The notes: generated by a model not told the origin, from the sequence alone. Positions 44,563 through 53,738 are shown, numbered from the stretch's first letter. The stretch is 64,000 nucleotides of DNA from Alphaproteobacteria bacterium SS10 (GCA_019192455.1 JAHCML010000003.1:54004-118003), one strand, 5' to 3'. Translations and numbers: made by a program.

Positions 44563-46623
44563 TTATTCTTGGTTTGCTTCGGGAGCGGCTGGCGAGTTTG
44601 AGTAGCCTGCTTCTTCGGTGTTAGCGTCTTCTAGATCGCGTTCATCGACAAAGAACACAGGGGCCCAGTCGCCAAGAAGGCTGCGCCGCGCGAGAATGAC
44701 CCAGCGACCGGGAATGATCAATGCTGGTGCGTAATCCTCATCACCACCGGCGAGGGCCCAGCTGTAAACGCCCGGTCGTTCTAGGTCCGGTTGATCAATC
44801 ACTGGCTTGACGCAGACGCCAACCAGATCAATCGAGCGGTTTTCCAGAATCATCTGCGGCACGCCTTCTATCTCATAGGCGCTGTAGAAGCTTTGGCTGG
44901 CGAGAAGGCCATCCTCATTCCGGTGATAGGGTGCGGCGACCACCCGAATGCCCGCCGTATAGACAAGAGCTGGGCCAGGGTTCTGCGGGAACATGCCGTT
45001 CAACTTTTGGTCCGACCCGCTCGCCACGCTGAGTTGTGGCACAATTTCGGCCAGCTGGTGCACCATGGGGAAGCTGTCGCAGGCCGCCTGGCCACCGGGA
45101 AAGGTAGCCGGACTGTTCGGGCGGCCGCCGATCTCTTGCTCATAGTGCTGCTCAAGTTCGCCATTGGCAGCCAGGGCCAATTCGACCGCACTGCGTCCAA
45201 ACAGGTTGTATGTTGGCTCCCGCTCTTCACTCACCGCCTTGTTGATCGCAACCGTGACCAAGGGCAAGGCGAGCATGAGGGCCACTGTCTTGTCGGGCTG
45301 AAGCCATTCATGGCCATATTCAGCTAGCCGTTTTGGCAAGTGGAAGATGAACGGTGCTACTGCCGCGACGGCGTAATAGCTGAAGCGATAATGAATGATG
45401 CCAACCAGAGTAAGGCCAGCACAGCAGCCGATTACCCCAAGCAGAAGCAGCTTTTGGACACTGATCCCTTCCTCCTGATCTTCAAGCAAAAGGGCGAGCG
45501 CAATCAGGCCAAAAATCGGGCCGGTGTAGTTGATCAATATATCGGTGATCTTAGTTGCAGGTTGCATCTCCTGGATCGCACTGATCCAGGGTTCCATCGC
45601 TGGTGAAACATGATTAAGGGCGCCAGCAGGGGATTCTGGGAACGCGAATAGGAACAGGCCAACAACCGATAGCCCAAGTATGCCGGTTGCCAGGACGCGC
45701 TGAATGAAGCGTTTGCCGGGCAACGAAGGGTTTATTGCTTGGGCAAGCGGGGACCTCGCGACCAGCAACATCCCGGTGCAGCAGACAAAGGCCAGGTGAA
45801 CAATCGAAATGCGATCATAAGCTGGCGCCCATTGCCCCTCAAAAGGCGGGTCTATAAGGACCGCTGCGGTGGTGCCCAACAACCAGGTCACTGCCAAGAT
45901 GCCATCATTAATCAATCGGTCTGTCGGTGCCGACACCACCACCTTCTCTAGGTTTTGGCAGAGCCGGTACCAGATCTGAAGTGCGATCCCACCGACCAGG
46001 CCGGGCATGGTTTCTGGGGTTGTCCAAAGCGCCAGGGCGGCAACTAAGCCCGCGGCGATGCTGGCAAGGCGTCGCCTTTCGCCAAGCTCCATCCCAGCAA
46101 GCGCGACCCAGAACCAAACCACCGTTGCGAGGGCCAGCATGTGGTGATCGGGCCGCCCCAACTGACCGTAGTTAAATATCGGCTGACAGCTAATCGCCAC
46201 CACGGTGCCAATGGCCGCCCATCCCGGTGTCGTTAGGTACCGAGTGAGCCGATAAAGCCCAAAGGCGACGGCAATCAAGCAAAGGAATGATGAGAAGGAG
46301 CCAGCTATGGCTACCGCATCACCCCAGGGAAGAATAAGTGCAAACGGTGCTGCCAGGGCTGTGATCAAGGCCGGAAACGGAAACGTCCAGTGCAGAACCG
46401 TACCGAAGGGGGTGTTGTAGGCCGCAAACTGCCCGCGGTCGGACCACCATTCGGCCTCCGTCACCCGGATCATGTAGGTAAAGGTGTCGGTGTAGATGCT
46501 CTCAACCAGAGAGCCTGGCCACGCTTCGCCAAACACCAAGTTCCAGCCGAGCGCGAACACAACAATGGCGAACAGATAGAGCGTATCGCCCTGCCAGATG
46601 GTAGGTTTAGCTGTCGGCGTCAT
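44563..46623 (-). CDS. GT-C membrane glycosyltransferase, STT3-like
   Basis: This is a 686-aa integral membrane protein with about 12 helices and a C-terminal periplasmic part of about 200 residues. The first loop has SIYTDTFTYMIRVTEAEWW, comparable to the acidic metal site of GT-C enzymes, and GRPDHHMLALA resembles the DHH segment of STT3/AglB-type transferases. No WWDYG acceptor motif is seen, so I do not call it an oligosaccharyltransferase. Its partner GT2 gene is immediately downstream. It overlaps the isomerase gene upstream by 17 bases. Confidence 0.78.
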   Translation of the reverse strand: MTPTAKPTIWQGDTLYLFAIVVFALGWNLVFGEAWPGSLVESIYTDTFTYMIRVTEAEWWSDRGQFAAYNTPFGTVLHWTFPFPALITALAAPFALILPWGDAVAIAGSFSSFLCLIAVAFGLYRLTRYLTTPGWAAIGTVVAISCQPIFNYGQLGRPDHHMLALATVVWFWVALAGMELGERRRLASIAAGLVAALALWTTPETMPGLVGGIALQIWYRLCQNLEKVVVSAPTDRLINDGILAVTWLLGTTAAVLIDPPFEGQWAPAYDRISIVHLAFVCCTGMLLVARSPLAQAINPSLPGKRFIQRVLATGILGLSVVGLFLFAFPESPAGALNHVSPAMEPWISAIQEMQPATKITDILINYTGPIFGLIALALLLEDQEEGISVQKLLLLGVIGCCAGLTLVGIIHYRFSYYAVAAVAPFIFHLPKRLAEYGHEWLQPDKTVALMLALPLVTVAINKAVSEEREPTYNLFGRSAVELALAANGELEQHYEQEIGGRPNSPATFPGGQAACDSFPMVHQLAEIVPQLSVASGSDQKLNGMFPQNPGPALVYTAGIRVVAAPYHRNEDGLLASQSFYSAYEIEGVPQMILENRSIDLVGVCVKPVIDQPDLERPGVYSWALAGGDEDYAPALIIPGRWVILARRSLLGDWAPVFFVDERDLEDANTEEAGYSNSPAAPEANQE

Positions 46624-47227
46624 CCTGGAATACCCGGTCGAGATGCCAGCTTAGAAGGTCAAGGCGGTCCTGGCCCCAGAACGGTTCCCCCCGGAACACG
46701 TAGCAGGGGGCACCGATAACGCCTGCCTCGATCGCTTGCTTGCTCTCACGGGTGATGCGGTCGGCGGCCTCTTCGTCTTCTGCCGCTTCCTCGACCCAGT
46801 TCGGATCATCGCCCAATTCAACCAGAATGGCGCGCAGCACCTCTGGATCATCGATGTTCTTGTCTTCCAGCCAAACGGCGCGGCCAATGGCACGCACTAA
46901 CGGCGCCACCTCTGCCATCTGATCTTCGGCATAGTTGATCAGTTGATTGGCGCGTTGGTCATCGACGGGAAAGTGGGTGGGCTCCAAATTGATCTGGATG
47001 TCGTGATAGTCGCGCCAGCGCTTCAACTCATGCATCCGATAGTCTTTTCGGGCTTGGGCCCGTTTTGGCAGGGGCACGCCACCGGTTTCGGCGAAGACAT
47101 CGGCGAGGCGAATGGGATGATAGGCCACGGCCAGCTTATGCTTTGCCACCAGTGCCATGAACTGATCATGGCCAAGCATGGTCCAGGGCGATGAGGCCGA
47201 GAAATAGTAGGAAATCGTGCGTGGCAT
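46607..47227 (-). CDS. 2-hydroxychromene-2-carboxylate isomerase-like protein
   Basis: This is a 206-aa DsbA-fold, glutathione-dependent isomerase of the kappa-GST type. The N-terminal YYFSASSPWTMLG holds the catalytic Ser, and the C terminus has GVIGAPCYVFRGEPFWGQDRLD, typical of the family. Known members act in naphthalene breakdown, but most chromosomal copies have unknown substrates. It lies between gloB and the GT-C gene, overlapping the latter by 17 bases. Confidence 0.92.
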   Translation of the reverse strand: MPRTISYYFSASSPWTMLGHDQFMALVAKHKLAVAYHPIRLADVFAETGGVPLPKRAQARKDYRMHELKRWRDYHDIQINLEPTHFPVDDQRANQLINYAEDQMAEVAPLVRAIGRAVWLEDKNIDDPEVLRAILVELGDDPNWVEEAAEDEEAADRITRESKQAIEAGVIGAPCYVFRGEPFWGQDRLDLLSWHLDRVFQDDADS

Positions 47228-47284
47228 TGGGCTCTCTTAACGAAGACTGGTTGGCATAGAATGGCGGGTGCCAAAGGGCTGGGA

Positions 47285-48052
47285 TCAGGCCGCGTCTTTC
47301 CGGCGACGGATCTCTGCGAAGACGGCGTTTGGGTCGGCGCCTTGCATGTCCAGATGTGCCTGGATGTCGGCATCACCGGCCCGCAAGAACGGGTTGGTGG
47401 CCAATTCTTCTGCCATGGTGGTGGGAACGGTGGCAAGGCCACGGGACCGCAACCCCTCAACCATCCGCAGGCGGTCGGATAAGGCATCGTTGGTGGGGTC
47501 AACAGAGCGGGCAAACCGGGCATTGGCCACGGTGTACTCATGCCCACAATAAAGCTGCGTGTCGGCAGGCATGGCCATCAGCTTGGTCAGGCTGTCCCAC
47601 ATCTGGTCGGCATTGCCTTCAAGCAGGCGCCCGCAGCCCATGACGAACAGGGTATCGCCGACAAAGGCGATCTTCTCTTCCTCAAACCAGAAGATGATAT
47701 GGCCGCTGGTATGGCCGGGCGTCTCAATCACCTTGGCCGTATGTGGGCCGAAGCTAACCGTCTCCCCCTCGCGCACCATCTCATCCAGTTCGGGAATGCG
47801 GCCGGTCTCGCTGGCTGGGCCGATGACCGTTGCATCAAACCGCTGTTTTAGGGCGTGGTTACCGGCGGTGTGGTCACCATGGTGATGGGTGTTGAAGATA
47901 TGGGTGGGTTTCAGACCAGCATGGTCCACGGCCTTGATCACCGGTCCGGCATCGCCGGGATCAACAACGCCCACATGCTCGCCATCCTCGGCGATCAGCA
48001 GATAGATGTAGTTATCGTTTAAGGCCGGGATGACCTGGACCTGTAGGCTCAT
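47285..48052 (-). CDS. gloB: Hydroxyacylglutathione hydrolase (glyoxalase II)
   Basis: This enzyme hydrolyses S-lactoylglutathione to lactate and glutathione, the second step of methylglyoxal detoxification, 255 aa. The metallo-beta-lactamase motif is THHHGDHTAG, with later metal ligands in TPGHTSGH, FVGDTLFVMGCGR and CGHEYTVANARFA, the last two being glyoxalase II hallmarks. It lies 57 bases upstream of the isomerase gene. Confidence 0.96.
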   Translation of the reverse strand: MSLQVQVIPALNDNYIYLLIAEDGEHVGVVDPGDAGPVIKAVDHAGLKPTHIFNTHHHGDHTAGNHALKQRFDATVIGPASETGRIPELDEMVREGETVSFGPHTAKVIETPGHTSGHIIFWFEEEKIAFVGDTLFVMGCGRLLEGNADQMWDSLTKLMAMPADTQLYCGHEYTVANARFARSVDPTNDALSDRLRMVEGLRSRGLATVPTTMAEELATNPFLRAGDADIQAHLDMQGADPNAVFAEIRRRKDAA

Positions 48053-48095
48053 TGCCGCCTGCCCTTATCTCGCGTGACGGCGTCATCGGCCGTCC

Positions 48096-49097
48096 TTAGT
48101 CGGGCCCAGACTGCCGGGTTTGTTGGGATGGCGCAACCGGATCATCAACCGCCTGCTCGGTAACCCCTAATGCCGTGGCCAGCCTGGTCGTGGCAGAGCC
48201 GGGGCGGAGTGGCTGGGGTTGTGAGGCATCGGGCCGCCAACCAGCCATAAAGATGAGGTCAAAGCTGACCGGCACCCGGCCATCATCGCCCCCATAATGC
48301 CGGCGATAAAGCTCCAACGCCCGGAACAGAACGTCCCGGCGAAGTGGGGATCTAGCGCGGTCGGTTCGAATGTTTGCCTCCCCCATGGCACGAAGCTCGG
48401 CCAAAAGGGTCAGCGGTTCGGCATAGCGGACGGTAATTCGCTCATGATCTGCCACCGGTAGGGCAAAGCCAGCGCGTTGGAGTAGGCCCGCCATCTGCCT
48501 AAGGTCGGCCATGGGTGAGAGGCGAGGGTGTACACCGCCGGTAATCTCACTCTCAGCCGCCGTCAGGCTAGCACGAAGCTCTTGCAGCGTATTGCCGCCC
48601 AACATGACCCCCTGGAAGAAGCCGTCCGGTTTAAGCGTTTGGGTAATCTGCCAGAGTGTGCCAGGCAGGTCGTTAACGTGATGAAGGCTCAAATTGGCCA
48701 GGACCAGATCAACGCTGCTGGGCGCGAGGGGCAGCTGTTCCTCATCCGCGGCCACTACTTGATAGGGTGCCGCCAACCGACTGGCGAGGGTCGGCGACAG
48801 CTCGGTTGCTAGGAACAATTCCCCATGCCGTTCGGCGGGGAGATGTTTAGCTAGCGCGCCATGACGGGCGCCAAGCTCCAACACAGTTGGGAATGTGCGG
48901 CGAACATCTTCAAGCCGCTCGACCAAGCGCTTTGCCGCCTCTTCGAATAAGAAGTCGGTCGCTGGCATCACCCCTGTTTCCAAGCTTCTGGCCAGACGCT
49001 CACGCCGTGCCCGCATCAGTCGCCGGTCAAATGGTTCCACCAATTGATCGGGTTCTGACGCTGTCGGTGCAGCAGGGGATGGTGTGTTGGTCGCCAT
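48096..49097 (-). CDS. BioC/NDUFAF5-like SAM-dependent methyltransferase
   Basis: This is a 333-aa class I methyltransferase. The SAM loop is VLELGARHGALAKHLP, with acidic ATELSPTLA and the VDLVLANLSLHHVNDLPG block that is typical of the BioC/NDUFAF5 (arginine hydroxylase assembly factor) group. The ATG at 49097 starts MATNTPSP; upstream codons are in the comF promoter region. In alphaproteobacteria the gene is often found divergent from comF, as here, with only 19 bases between them. Confidence 0.9.
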   Translation of the reverse strand: MATNTPSPAAPTASEPDQLVEPFDRRLMRARRERLARSLETGVMPATDFLFEEAAKRLVERLEDVRRTFPTVLELGARHGALAKHLPAERHGELFLATELSPTLASRLAAPYQVVAADEEQLPLAPSSVDLVLANLSLHHVNDLPGTLWQITQTLKPDGFFQGVMLGGNTLQELRASLTAAESEITGGVHPRLSPMADLRQMAGLLQRAGFALPVADHERITVRYAEPLTLLAELRAMGEANIRTDRARSPLRRDVLFRALELYRRHYGGDDGRVPVSFDLIFMAGWRPDASQPQPLRPGSATTRLATALGVTEQAVDDPVAPSQQTRQSGPD

Positions 49098-49116
49098 GGG
49101 GGCAATATAGCGGGCT

Positions 49117-49956
49117 ATGAGCGCATCGCCAGACATCGCAGCCGAGAAAAAACCGTCTAGCCAGGCTTTGCTGACTGTTCGCGCTGGTGTCCGGCGGGTG
49201 CAGGGTGGAGTGATGCGGATTGTTGATGCGATCCTGCCGCCGCGTTGCCCATCCTGCGGTGAGGAGGTTGAGGCAACGGGCCTCATCTGCGGCAAGTGCT
49301 GGCCCGACCTCCGGATTATGGAGCCACCCTGGTGCCAATGCTGCGGTGTTGCCTTTGATTTTGAAGGGCATAAGGATGATCGATGCCTCGATTGCCTAAG
49401 CCAACCGCCCGCCTTTGATCACGCCCGTGCTGCCTTTGCCTATGAGGGGGTGGCGCGTCAGCTGGTATTGGGCCTTAAACATGCCGATAAGCTGTTCTTA
49501 GCGCCGTTTCTGGCCCCTTGGTTGGGCCGCGCTGTTGCTGCCATTCCTGAGCTTCCTGCCGGGTCCATTCAAGTGGTGCCGGTGCCCTTGCATTGGCGCC
49601 GGATGATTTCCCGCAAGCATAATCAATCGGCGGAACTCGCCCGTAACCTGGTTCGCTGGCACGGGCGGCAGGGGGCGGCCACGGATAGGCCAGTGCTGCA
49701 CTATGAGCCCCTCTTGGTTCGCCGTCGCCGGGCGACACCACCGCAAGGCTCGCCCAAGGCCCCATCACGCCGTATGAACATCCGGGGCGCTTTTGAGGTA
49801 ACCAGGCCCGCTAAGGTTGCCAATGCTCATATCCTGATCGTTGATGATGTGATGACCACTGGCGCCACGGTGAATGAGCTCGCGAAGACCTTAAAGCGCG
49901 CTGGCGCCGCCCGGGTCGATGTGGTCACGGTCACCCGCGTTGGATTGAATGACTGA
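49117..49956 (+). CDS. comF: ComF family phosphoribosyltransferase-like protein
   Basis: This is a 279-aa ComF-like protein. An N-terminal zinc-finger region has three cysteine pairs (PPRCPSCGEE, CGKCW, CQCCG and CLDCL), followed by a type I phosphoribosyltransferase domain with the PRPP loop ILIVDDVMTTGATVNE. Homologues take part in DNA uptake in competent bacteria, but most genomes carry it without known competence. It diverges from the methyltransferase gene. Confidence 0.93.
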   Translation: MSASPDIAAEKKPSSQALLTVRAGVRRVQGGVMRIVDAILPPRCPSCGEEVEATGLICGKCWPDLRIMEPPWCQCCGVAFDFEGHKDDRCLDCLSQPPAFDHARAAFAYEGVARQLVLGLKHADKLFLAPFLAPWLGRAVAAIPELPAGSIQVVPVPLHWRRMISRKHNQSAELARNLVRWHGRQGAATDRPVLHYEPLLVRRRRATPPQGSPKAPSRRMNIRGAFEVTRPAKVANAHILIVDDVMTTGATVNELAKTLKRAGAARVDVVTVTRVGLND

Positions 49957-50051
49957 TCACGCGAAAATGCACGCCTCGCGCCTTGCAAAACTACCCGCAA
50001 ACCGCAATTTAATCGGTAAGCGTTCAACTTATACGAGCGAGGGTTAGTGAC

Positions 50052-50321
50052 ATGACCGCCCAGGTCGAAATGTACGTAAAAATGACGTGCCCGTTCTGTC
50101 ATCGGGCCAAGGCACTCCTGGATAAGAAGGGGGTGGACGTCAAAATGACTGAGATCTCTTTCAAACCGAAGCTGAAGGCTGAGATGGTCCAGCGATCCGG
50201 CGGCGGGATGACCGTGCCCCAAATCTTCATCAATGGTGAGGCGATTGGCGGCTGCGATGATCTTTACGCGCTTGAGGATGCGGGCAAGCTGGACGCTAAG
50301 CTAGCGTCTGCATCAGCTTGA
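50052..50321 (+). CDS. grxC: Glutaredoxin 3
   Basis: This is an 89-aa dithiol glutaredoxin with active site CPFC and the glutathione-binding segments GMTVPQIFING and GGCDDLYALE. It reduces disulfides and mixed disulfides in the cytosol using glutathione. Its stop overlaps the TTG start of the next gene (TTGA), giving translational coupling. Confidence 0.97.
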   Translation: MTAQVEMYVKMTCPFCHRAKALLDKKGVDVKMTEISFKPKLKAEMVQRSGGGMTVPQIFINGEAIGGCDDLYALEDAGKLDAKLASASA

Positions 50322-51145
50322 GCACGCTCCATACGGCCTGCCTGCAACTCACCACCGGGCCGGATCTCACAGACAATATCCAAGATAGCTCTGCGCTGAT
50401 TGACCAGTCTGCCGACGTGTTGCCTGACGGCGACCGGCTGATTGCCACACCGGAAATGACCTCTGGCCTGCTCAAGGGGCGCGACCGCCAGATTGAGCGG
50501 GCCTTGCCTATGGATGATCACCCGATGATTGGTGCGTTGGCCGAGAAGGCGCGGGCGCATCAAAGCTGGGTGTTAATCGGTTCCGTCGCGATCAAGCTTG
50601 AGGATGAAAAGCGACTGGCCAACCGCTCGGTCTTGTTGAACCCCGCTGGGGAAATCGCCGTCACCTATGACAAACAGCACATGTTTGATGTTGAGGTTGA
50701 GGATGGCCAAACCTACCGAGAAAGCAGCACCTACCGTCCCGGTGATAGAACCGCATTGGCCGATATTGGAACTGCTAAGCTCGGCCTGACCATCTGCTAC
50801 GATGTGCGCTTTCCGGCGCTGTACCGTTACTTGGCCCAGGCGGGTGCGACGGTCCTCGCTGTGCCCTCGGCCTTTACCGTGCCGACCGGCCAGGCGCATT
50901 GGTCAACGCTGCTACGGGCGAGGGCGATAGAGAATGGTGCCTTTGTCATCGCGCCAGCCCAGACCGGTGAGCACGAGGGCGGGCGCCAGACCTATGGCCA
51001 TTCAATGATTATCGACCCCTGGGGTGCGGTGCTGGCGGAAGCTGATGATCAGCCCGGCTTCATCACCGCCAGCCTTGATCTTGAGGCGGTTACCAAGGCG
51101 CGCCGGACCATCCCATCGCTTCAGCATGATCGGCCAATTGGCTAG
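50318..51145 (+). CDS. Carbon-nitrogen hydrolase (nitrilase superfamily)
   Basis: This is a 275-aa nitrilase-superfamily amidase starting at TTG. The Glu-Lys-Cys triad is visible: ATPEMTSG, VTYDKQHMFD and LTICYDVRFP, with HWSTLLRARAIENGAFVIAPAQ afterwards. It resembles Nit1/Nit2-type enzymes, which repair deaminated glutathione or hydrolyse omega-amides. The glutaredoxin gene upstream makes a deaminated-glutathione amidase role attractive, but that is inference. Confidence 0.94.
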   Translation: MSTLHTACLQLTTGPDLTDNIQDSSALIDQSADVLPDGDRLIATPEMTSGLLKGRDRQIERALPMDDHPMIGALAEKARAHQSWVLIGSVAIKLEDEKRLANRSVLLNPAGEIAVTYDKQHMFDVEVEDGQTYRESSTYRPGDRTALADIGTAKLGLTICYDVRFPALYRYLAQAGATVLAVPSAFTVPTGQAHWSTLLRARAIENGAFVIAPAQTGEHEGGRQTYGHSMIIDPWGAVLAEADDQPGFITASLDLEAVTKARRTIPSLQHDRPIG

Positions 51146-51147
51146 AC

Positions 51148-51471
51148 CTATCGACGGTCTATCGTCTTCGCGTTCTCGCCATCGGCGGTGACGGGGATTT
51201 GCAGCCAAGTGATCTCAGGCTCCGCACCGTAATTGGCGGCTAATCGCTCGAGCCACATGCCTTGGTGGAAAGCTCGGGCTTTGGCTTCGTCATCCCAGAA
51301 GTACAGGCCGCCACATAGGCCGGTGGTCGGATCATAGTGATAGTCCTTGCGCATCAGCCCATCGACATCGTGGTAGAGCGGTGCCGTATCAACGAACTTG
51401 GCAAACAGCTTCTCCTCATCCCAATCGCTTGGTTTGGGGAAACGGACATAGGCGATAACCGGGATAGCCAT
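51148..51471 (-). CDS. YdhR-like monooxygenase-family protein
   Basis: This is a 107-aa protein with a ferredoxin-like ABM/YdhR fold: VIAYVRFPKP, DVDGLMRKDYHYDPTTGLCGGLYFWDDEAKARAFH. These small dimeric barrels include cofactor-free monooxygenases, but many are uncharacterised. It lies 3 bases before the acyltransferase stop on the same strand, so they form one unit with it. Confidence 0.85.
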   Translation of the reverse strand: MAIPVIAYVRFPKPSDWDEEKLFAKFVDTAPLYHDVDGLMRKDYHYDPTTGLCGGLYFWDDEAKARAFHQGMWLERLAANYGAEPEITWLQIPVTADGENAKTIDRR

Positions 51472-51474
51472 GGG

Positions 51475-52161
51475 TCACTCCTTAGCGTTGGTCTTGGGCG
51501 CGTATTCGGGATCGTAATCATAGGCGGGCGGTAGGTCCCGGCTGACCAGTGCCGATAGCCGCAGCAAACGTGCCTCGGCCTGCTCGATATAGCTGTCGAC
51601 AGCACCGGTCCACTTCATCGGCCTGCCAACCCAGCCACGGCAGGCGAGCGGCACCGGTACCGGCGCACCGCGGGGCCAGGAACGCCCCAGATTGGTTAGC
51701 CAGACCGGCGTCACGGCTGTGTCCGGCATGGCGGCGATCAGGTAGCCGAGCCCCTTCTTCACCTCGCCAAACTGCTCTGGCTCGCCGCGTGTGCCTTCGG
51801 GGAAGAAGATCAGGATCGAGCCTTTATTGAGCGCGTCCTTCGCTGGTGCCAGTGGGTCGTCATCGGGCCCCTTCCGCTGGCGCGCGATGGGCACGCCGCC
51901 CAAGATGCCGAGAACCAGAATGCGGCCCCATAGGGTGGTGGCGAAATAGTCCCCGGCCACGATCGGACGGGCGCGAAGGATGCCACGCCAGGGCAGGGCG
52001 GCCATCAGGACCAGGGCGTCGAGGTGGCTATTGTGGTTGGCGATCACAATGCCAGGGCCGTTTGAGGGCAGGCGATGGCGGCCGCGAATGCCGCTGCCGG
52101 TAACCAGAAACAGGGCCGGGCGCAAAATCAGCAAGATGATGGTCAGGCGCAGCCAGCGCAT
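51475..52161 (-). CDS. 1-acyl-sn-glycerol-3-phosphate acyltransferase (PlsC-like)
   Basis: This enzyme acylates lysophosphatidic acid at the sn-2 position, about 228 aa, inner membrane. The HX4D motif is in IANHNSHLDALVL, with the second block LIFFPEGTRGEP. One N-terminal helix (LTIILLILRPALFLV) anchors it. I chose the ATG at 52161 because the frame opened by a TTG at 52251 would overlap the deamidase-like gene by 65 bases. It may be one of several PlsC paralogues. Confidence 0.9.
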   Translation of the reverse strand: MRWLRLTIILLILRPALFLVTGSGIRGRHRLPSNGPGIVIANHNSHLDALVLMAALPWRGILRARPIVAGDYFATTLWGRILVLGILGGVPIARQRKGPDDDPLAPAKDALNKGSILIFFPEGTRGEPEQFGEVKKGLGYLIAAMPDTAVTPVWLTNLGRSWPRGAPVPVPLACRGWVGRPMKWTGAVDSYIEQAEARLLRLSALVSRDLPPAYDYDPEYAPKTNAKE

Positions 52162-52186
52162 GGCGGTCCCAATAGCTTGGTTAAGC

Positions 52187-52900
52187 TTAAGGGCTCGGCA
52201 ATGGCCTTGGCGCGAGCCCAACATGGCCAGCCATATCACGGAGGCGGCCAATCAAGCCATGGCGGGTTGCAGGGGCTTCGGTTTTTGGTGCTGGCGTCTG
52301 AACCAGTACTGAACCATCGCTTGGCTTTGCAGGCTCTGCGGGCAGGGGGTCGCCAGGCATCGGGGCTTTACCGGCCAGCTCTCGCTGGGCCTGCCGCAGG
52401 TTCTCTTGAACCTTGCGCTGCATCTGGCGGCCGCGATTACCTTCGCCGAAATATTCAAACGGGTACCAATCATCCCGCTGATGAGGCGGCCGATCCTTGG
52501 GTTTGAACGTACCGAACTTAAAGTACTCGGTCTCCAGCGGTGACTTCAGGCGGTCTTGCATCTGCTGCAGGCCAATCGGCCCGCCCTCGAATAGGGATGG
52601 GTCGATAAAGAAGCGTCGCGGGCTGCCGTCGATCATGACCTCGGGCGTGGCGATGACCACATGGGCGGTCCAGGGCACTTGGCCATCAACTTGCATGCCC
52701 TCATCACTGGCGGGCAGGAAGTAAGCCATCTCAAAGTCTAGACCCGCCCGCTCTGCCAGGGTGGCCATGGCATAGGCGCGGTCATGGCAGTAGGAGCCAT
52801 TATTGGCGTAGGGAATGCCCGGCTGGTTCACCAACTCATATAGGCGTTCCGCATGCTGCCTGAGATCTTCAAGAGCTTGATTGCGCATGAGGTACAACAT
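52187..52900 (-). CDS. Protein-glutaminase-like papain-fold protein
   Basis: This is a 237-aa predicted deamidase/peptidase fold. A candidate triad is C38 (NGSYCHDRAYAM), H80 (WTAHVVIA) and D100 (FFIDPSLF), with order and local context that resemble the protein-glutamine glutaminase family. The last 70 residues are Pro/Ala-rich and probably disordered. There is no signal peptide, so it may act in the cytosol. It is followed by the PlsC gene after 25 bases. The family assignment rests on motif recognition only. Confidence 0.65.
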   Translation of the reverse strand: MLYLMRNQALEDLRQHAERLYELVNQPGIPYANNGSYCHDRAYAMATLAERAGLDFEMAYFLPASDEGMQVDGQVPWTAHVVIATPEVMIDGSPRRFFIDPSLFEGGPIGLQQMQDRLKSPLETEYFKFGTFKPKDRPPHQRDDWYPFEYFGEGNRGRQMQRKVQENLRQAQRELAGKAPMPGDPLPAEPAKPSDGSVLVQTPAPKTEAPATRHGLIGRLRDMAGHVGLAPRPLPSP

Positions 52901-52915
52901 GCGCTGTATACAAGA

Positions 52916-52944
52916 AAGGCGCCAATCATTGCTGATGGCGCCTT
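52916..52944 (-). terminator. Terminator after the HSD10-like gene
   Basis: AAGGCGCCA (52916-52924) and TGGCGCCTT (52936-52944) form a 9-bp stem with an 11-nt loop. On the minus strand TTTCTTG follows, with the run partly inside the stem. It separates the dehydrogenase gene from the deamidase-like gene. Confidence 0.7.
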
Positions 52945-52973
52945 CATTGTTTCTTATTGTGAGCCAATAAGGC

Positions 52974-53738
52974 TTACTTCGGTGCCAGGCGGACCGAGCC
53001 GTCGAGGCGGATGGTTTCGCCGTTCAGCATGCTGTTCTCACAGATGTGCAGGGCTAGTTCCGCATACTCTTCTGGCTTGCCCAGACGCTTCGGGAACAGG
53101 GTTGTGGCAACCAGACTCTCATAAACCTGTGGCGGCATGCCGGACATCATCGGCGTTTCCATCAGGCCGGGCGCCACGGTGTTCACCCGAATGCCAAATT
53201 TGGACAGCTCACGCGCGGCCGGCAGGGTCATGCCAGCGACAGCGGCTTTCGAGCTGCTATAGGCGGCCTGACCAACCTGGCCATCAAAGGCAGCGACGGA
53301 GGCAGTATTGATGATCACGCCACGCTCGCCGTCATCGGTAACCGGCTCTTCCTTCGCCATGGCATTGGCGGCGTAGTTCATGACCGAGAAGGTGCCCATC
53401 AGGTTGATCTCAACCGTCTTACGGAAGCGGCCAATATCATAAGGCGCTTCACGACCAACGATCCGCTCACCGGTGGCAACACCGGCGCAGTTGACCACGA
53501 TACGGGCAACGCCATGGGCGGCATTGGCCTGATCAACCGCAGCCTTCACCGCGTCGTCATCGGTCACATCGCATTTGATCGCGAGGCCGCCAATCTCCTT
53601 GGCAACCGCGTCCATGCCTTCCTGATTGACGTCGAGCAACGCAACCTTGGCGCCTTTGGAGGCCAAGAGCTTGGCCGTCGCGGCACCCAATCCCGATCCA
53701 CCGCCAGTTACAATCGCGGCTAAACCCTGCACATCCAT
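52974..53738 (-). CDS. SDR dehydrogenase, 3-hydroxyacyl-CoA type II-like
   Basis: This is a 254-aa short-chain dehydrogenase similar to HSD10 (3-hydroxy-2-methylbutyryl-CoA / 3-hydroxyacyl-CoA dehydrogenase). The NAD loop is TGGGSGLGAA, with D for NAD preference in LLDVNQ, NCAGVA, and the catalytic Ser and YSSSK block (AAYSSSKAAVAG). The C-terminal DGSVRLAPK is the HSD10 ending. It would act in branched-chain amino acid or fatty acid breakdown. Confidence 0.93.
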   Translation of the reverse strand: MDVQGLAAIVTGGGSGLGAATAKLLASKGAKVALLDVNQEGMDAVAKEIGGLAIKCDVTDDDAVKAAVDQANAAHGVARIVVNCAGVATGERIVGREAPYDIGRFRKTVEINLMGTFSVMNYAANAMAKEEPVTDDGERGVIINTASVAAFDGQVGQAAYSSSKAAVAGMTLPAARELSKFGIRVNTVAPGLMETPMMSGMPPQVYESLVATTLFPKRLGKPEEYAELALHICENSMLNGETIRLDGSVRLAPK

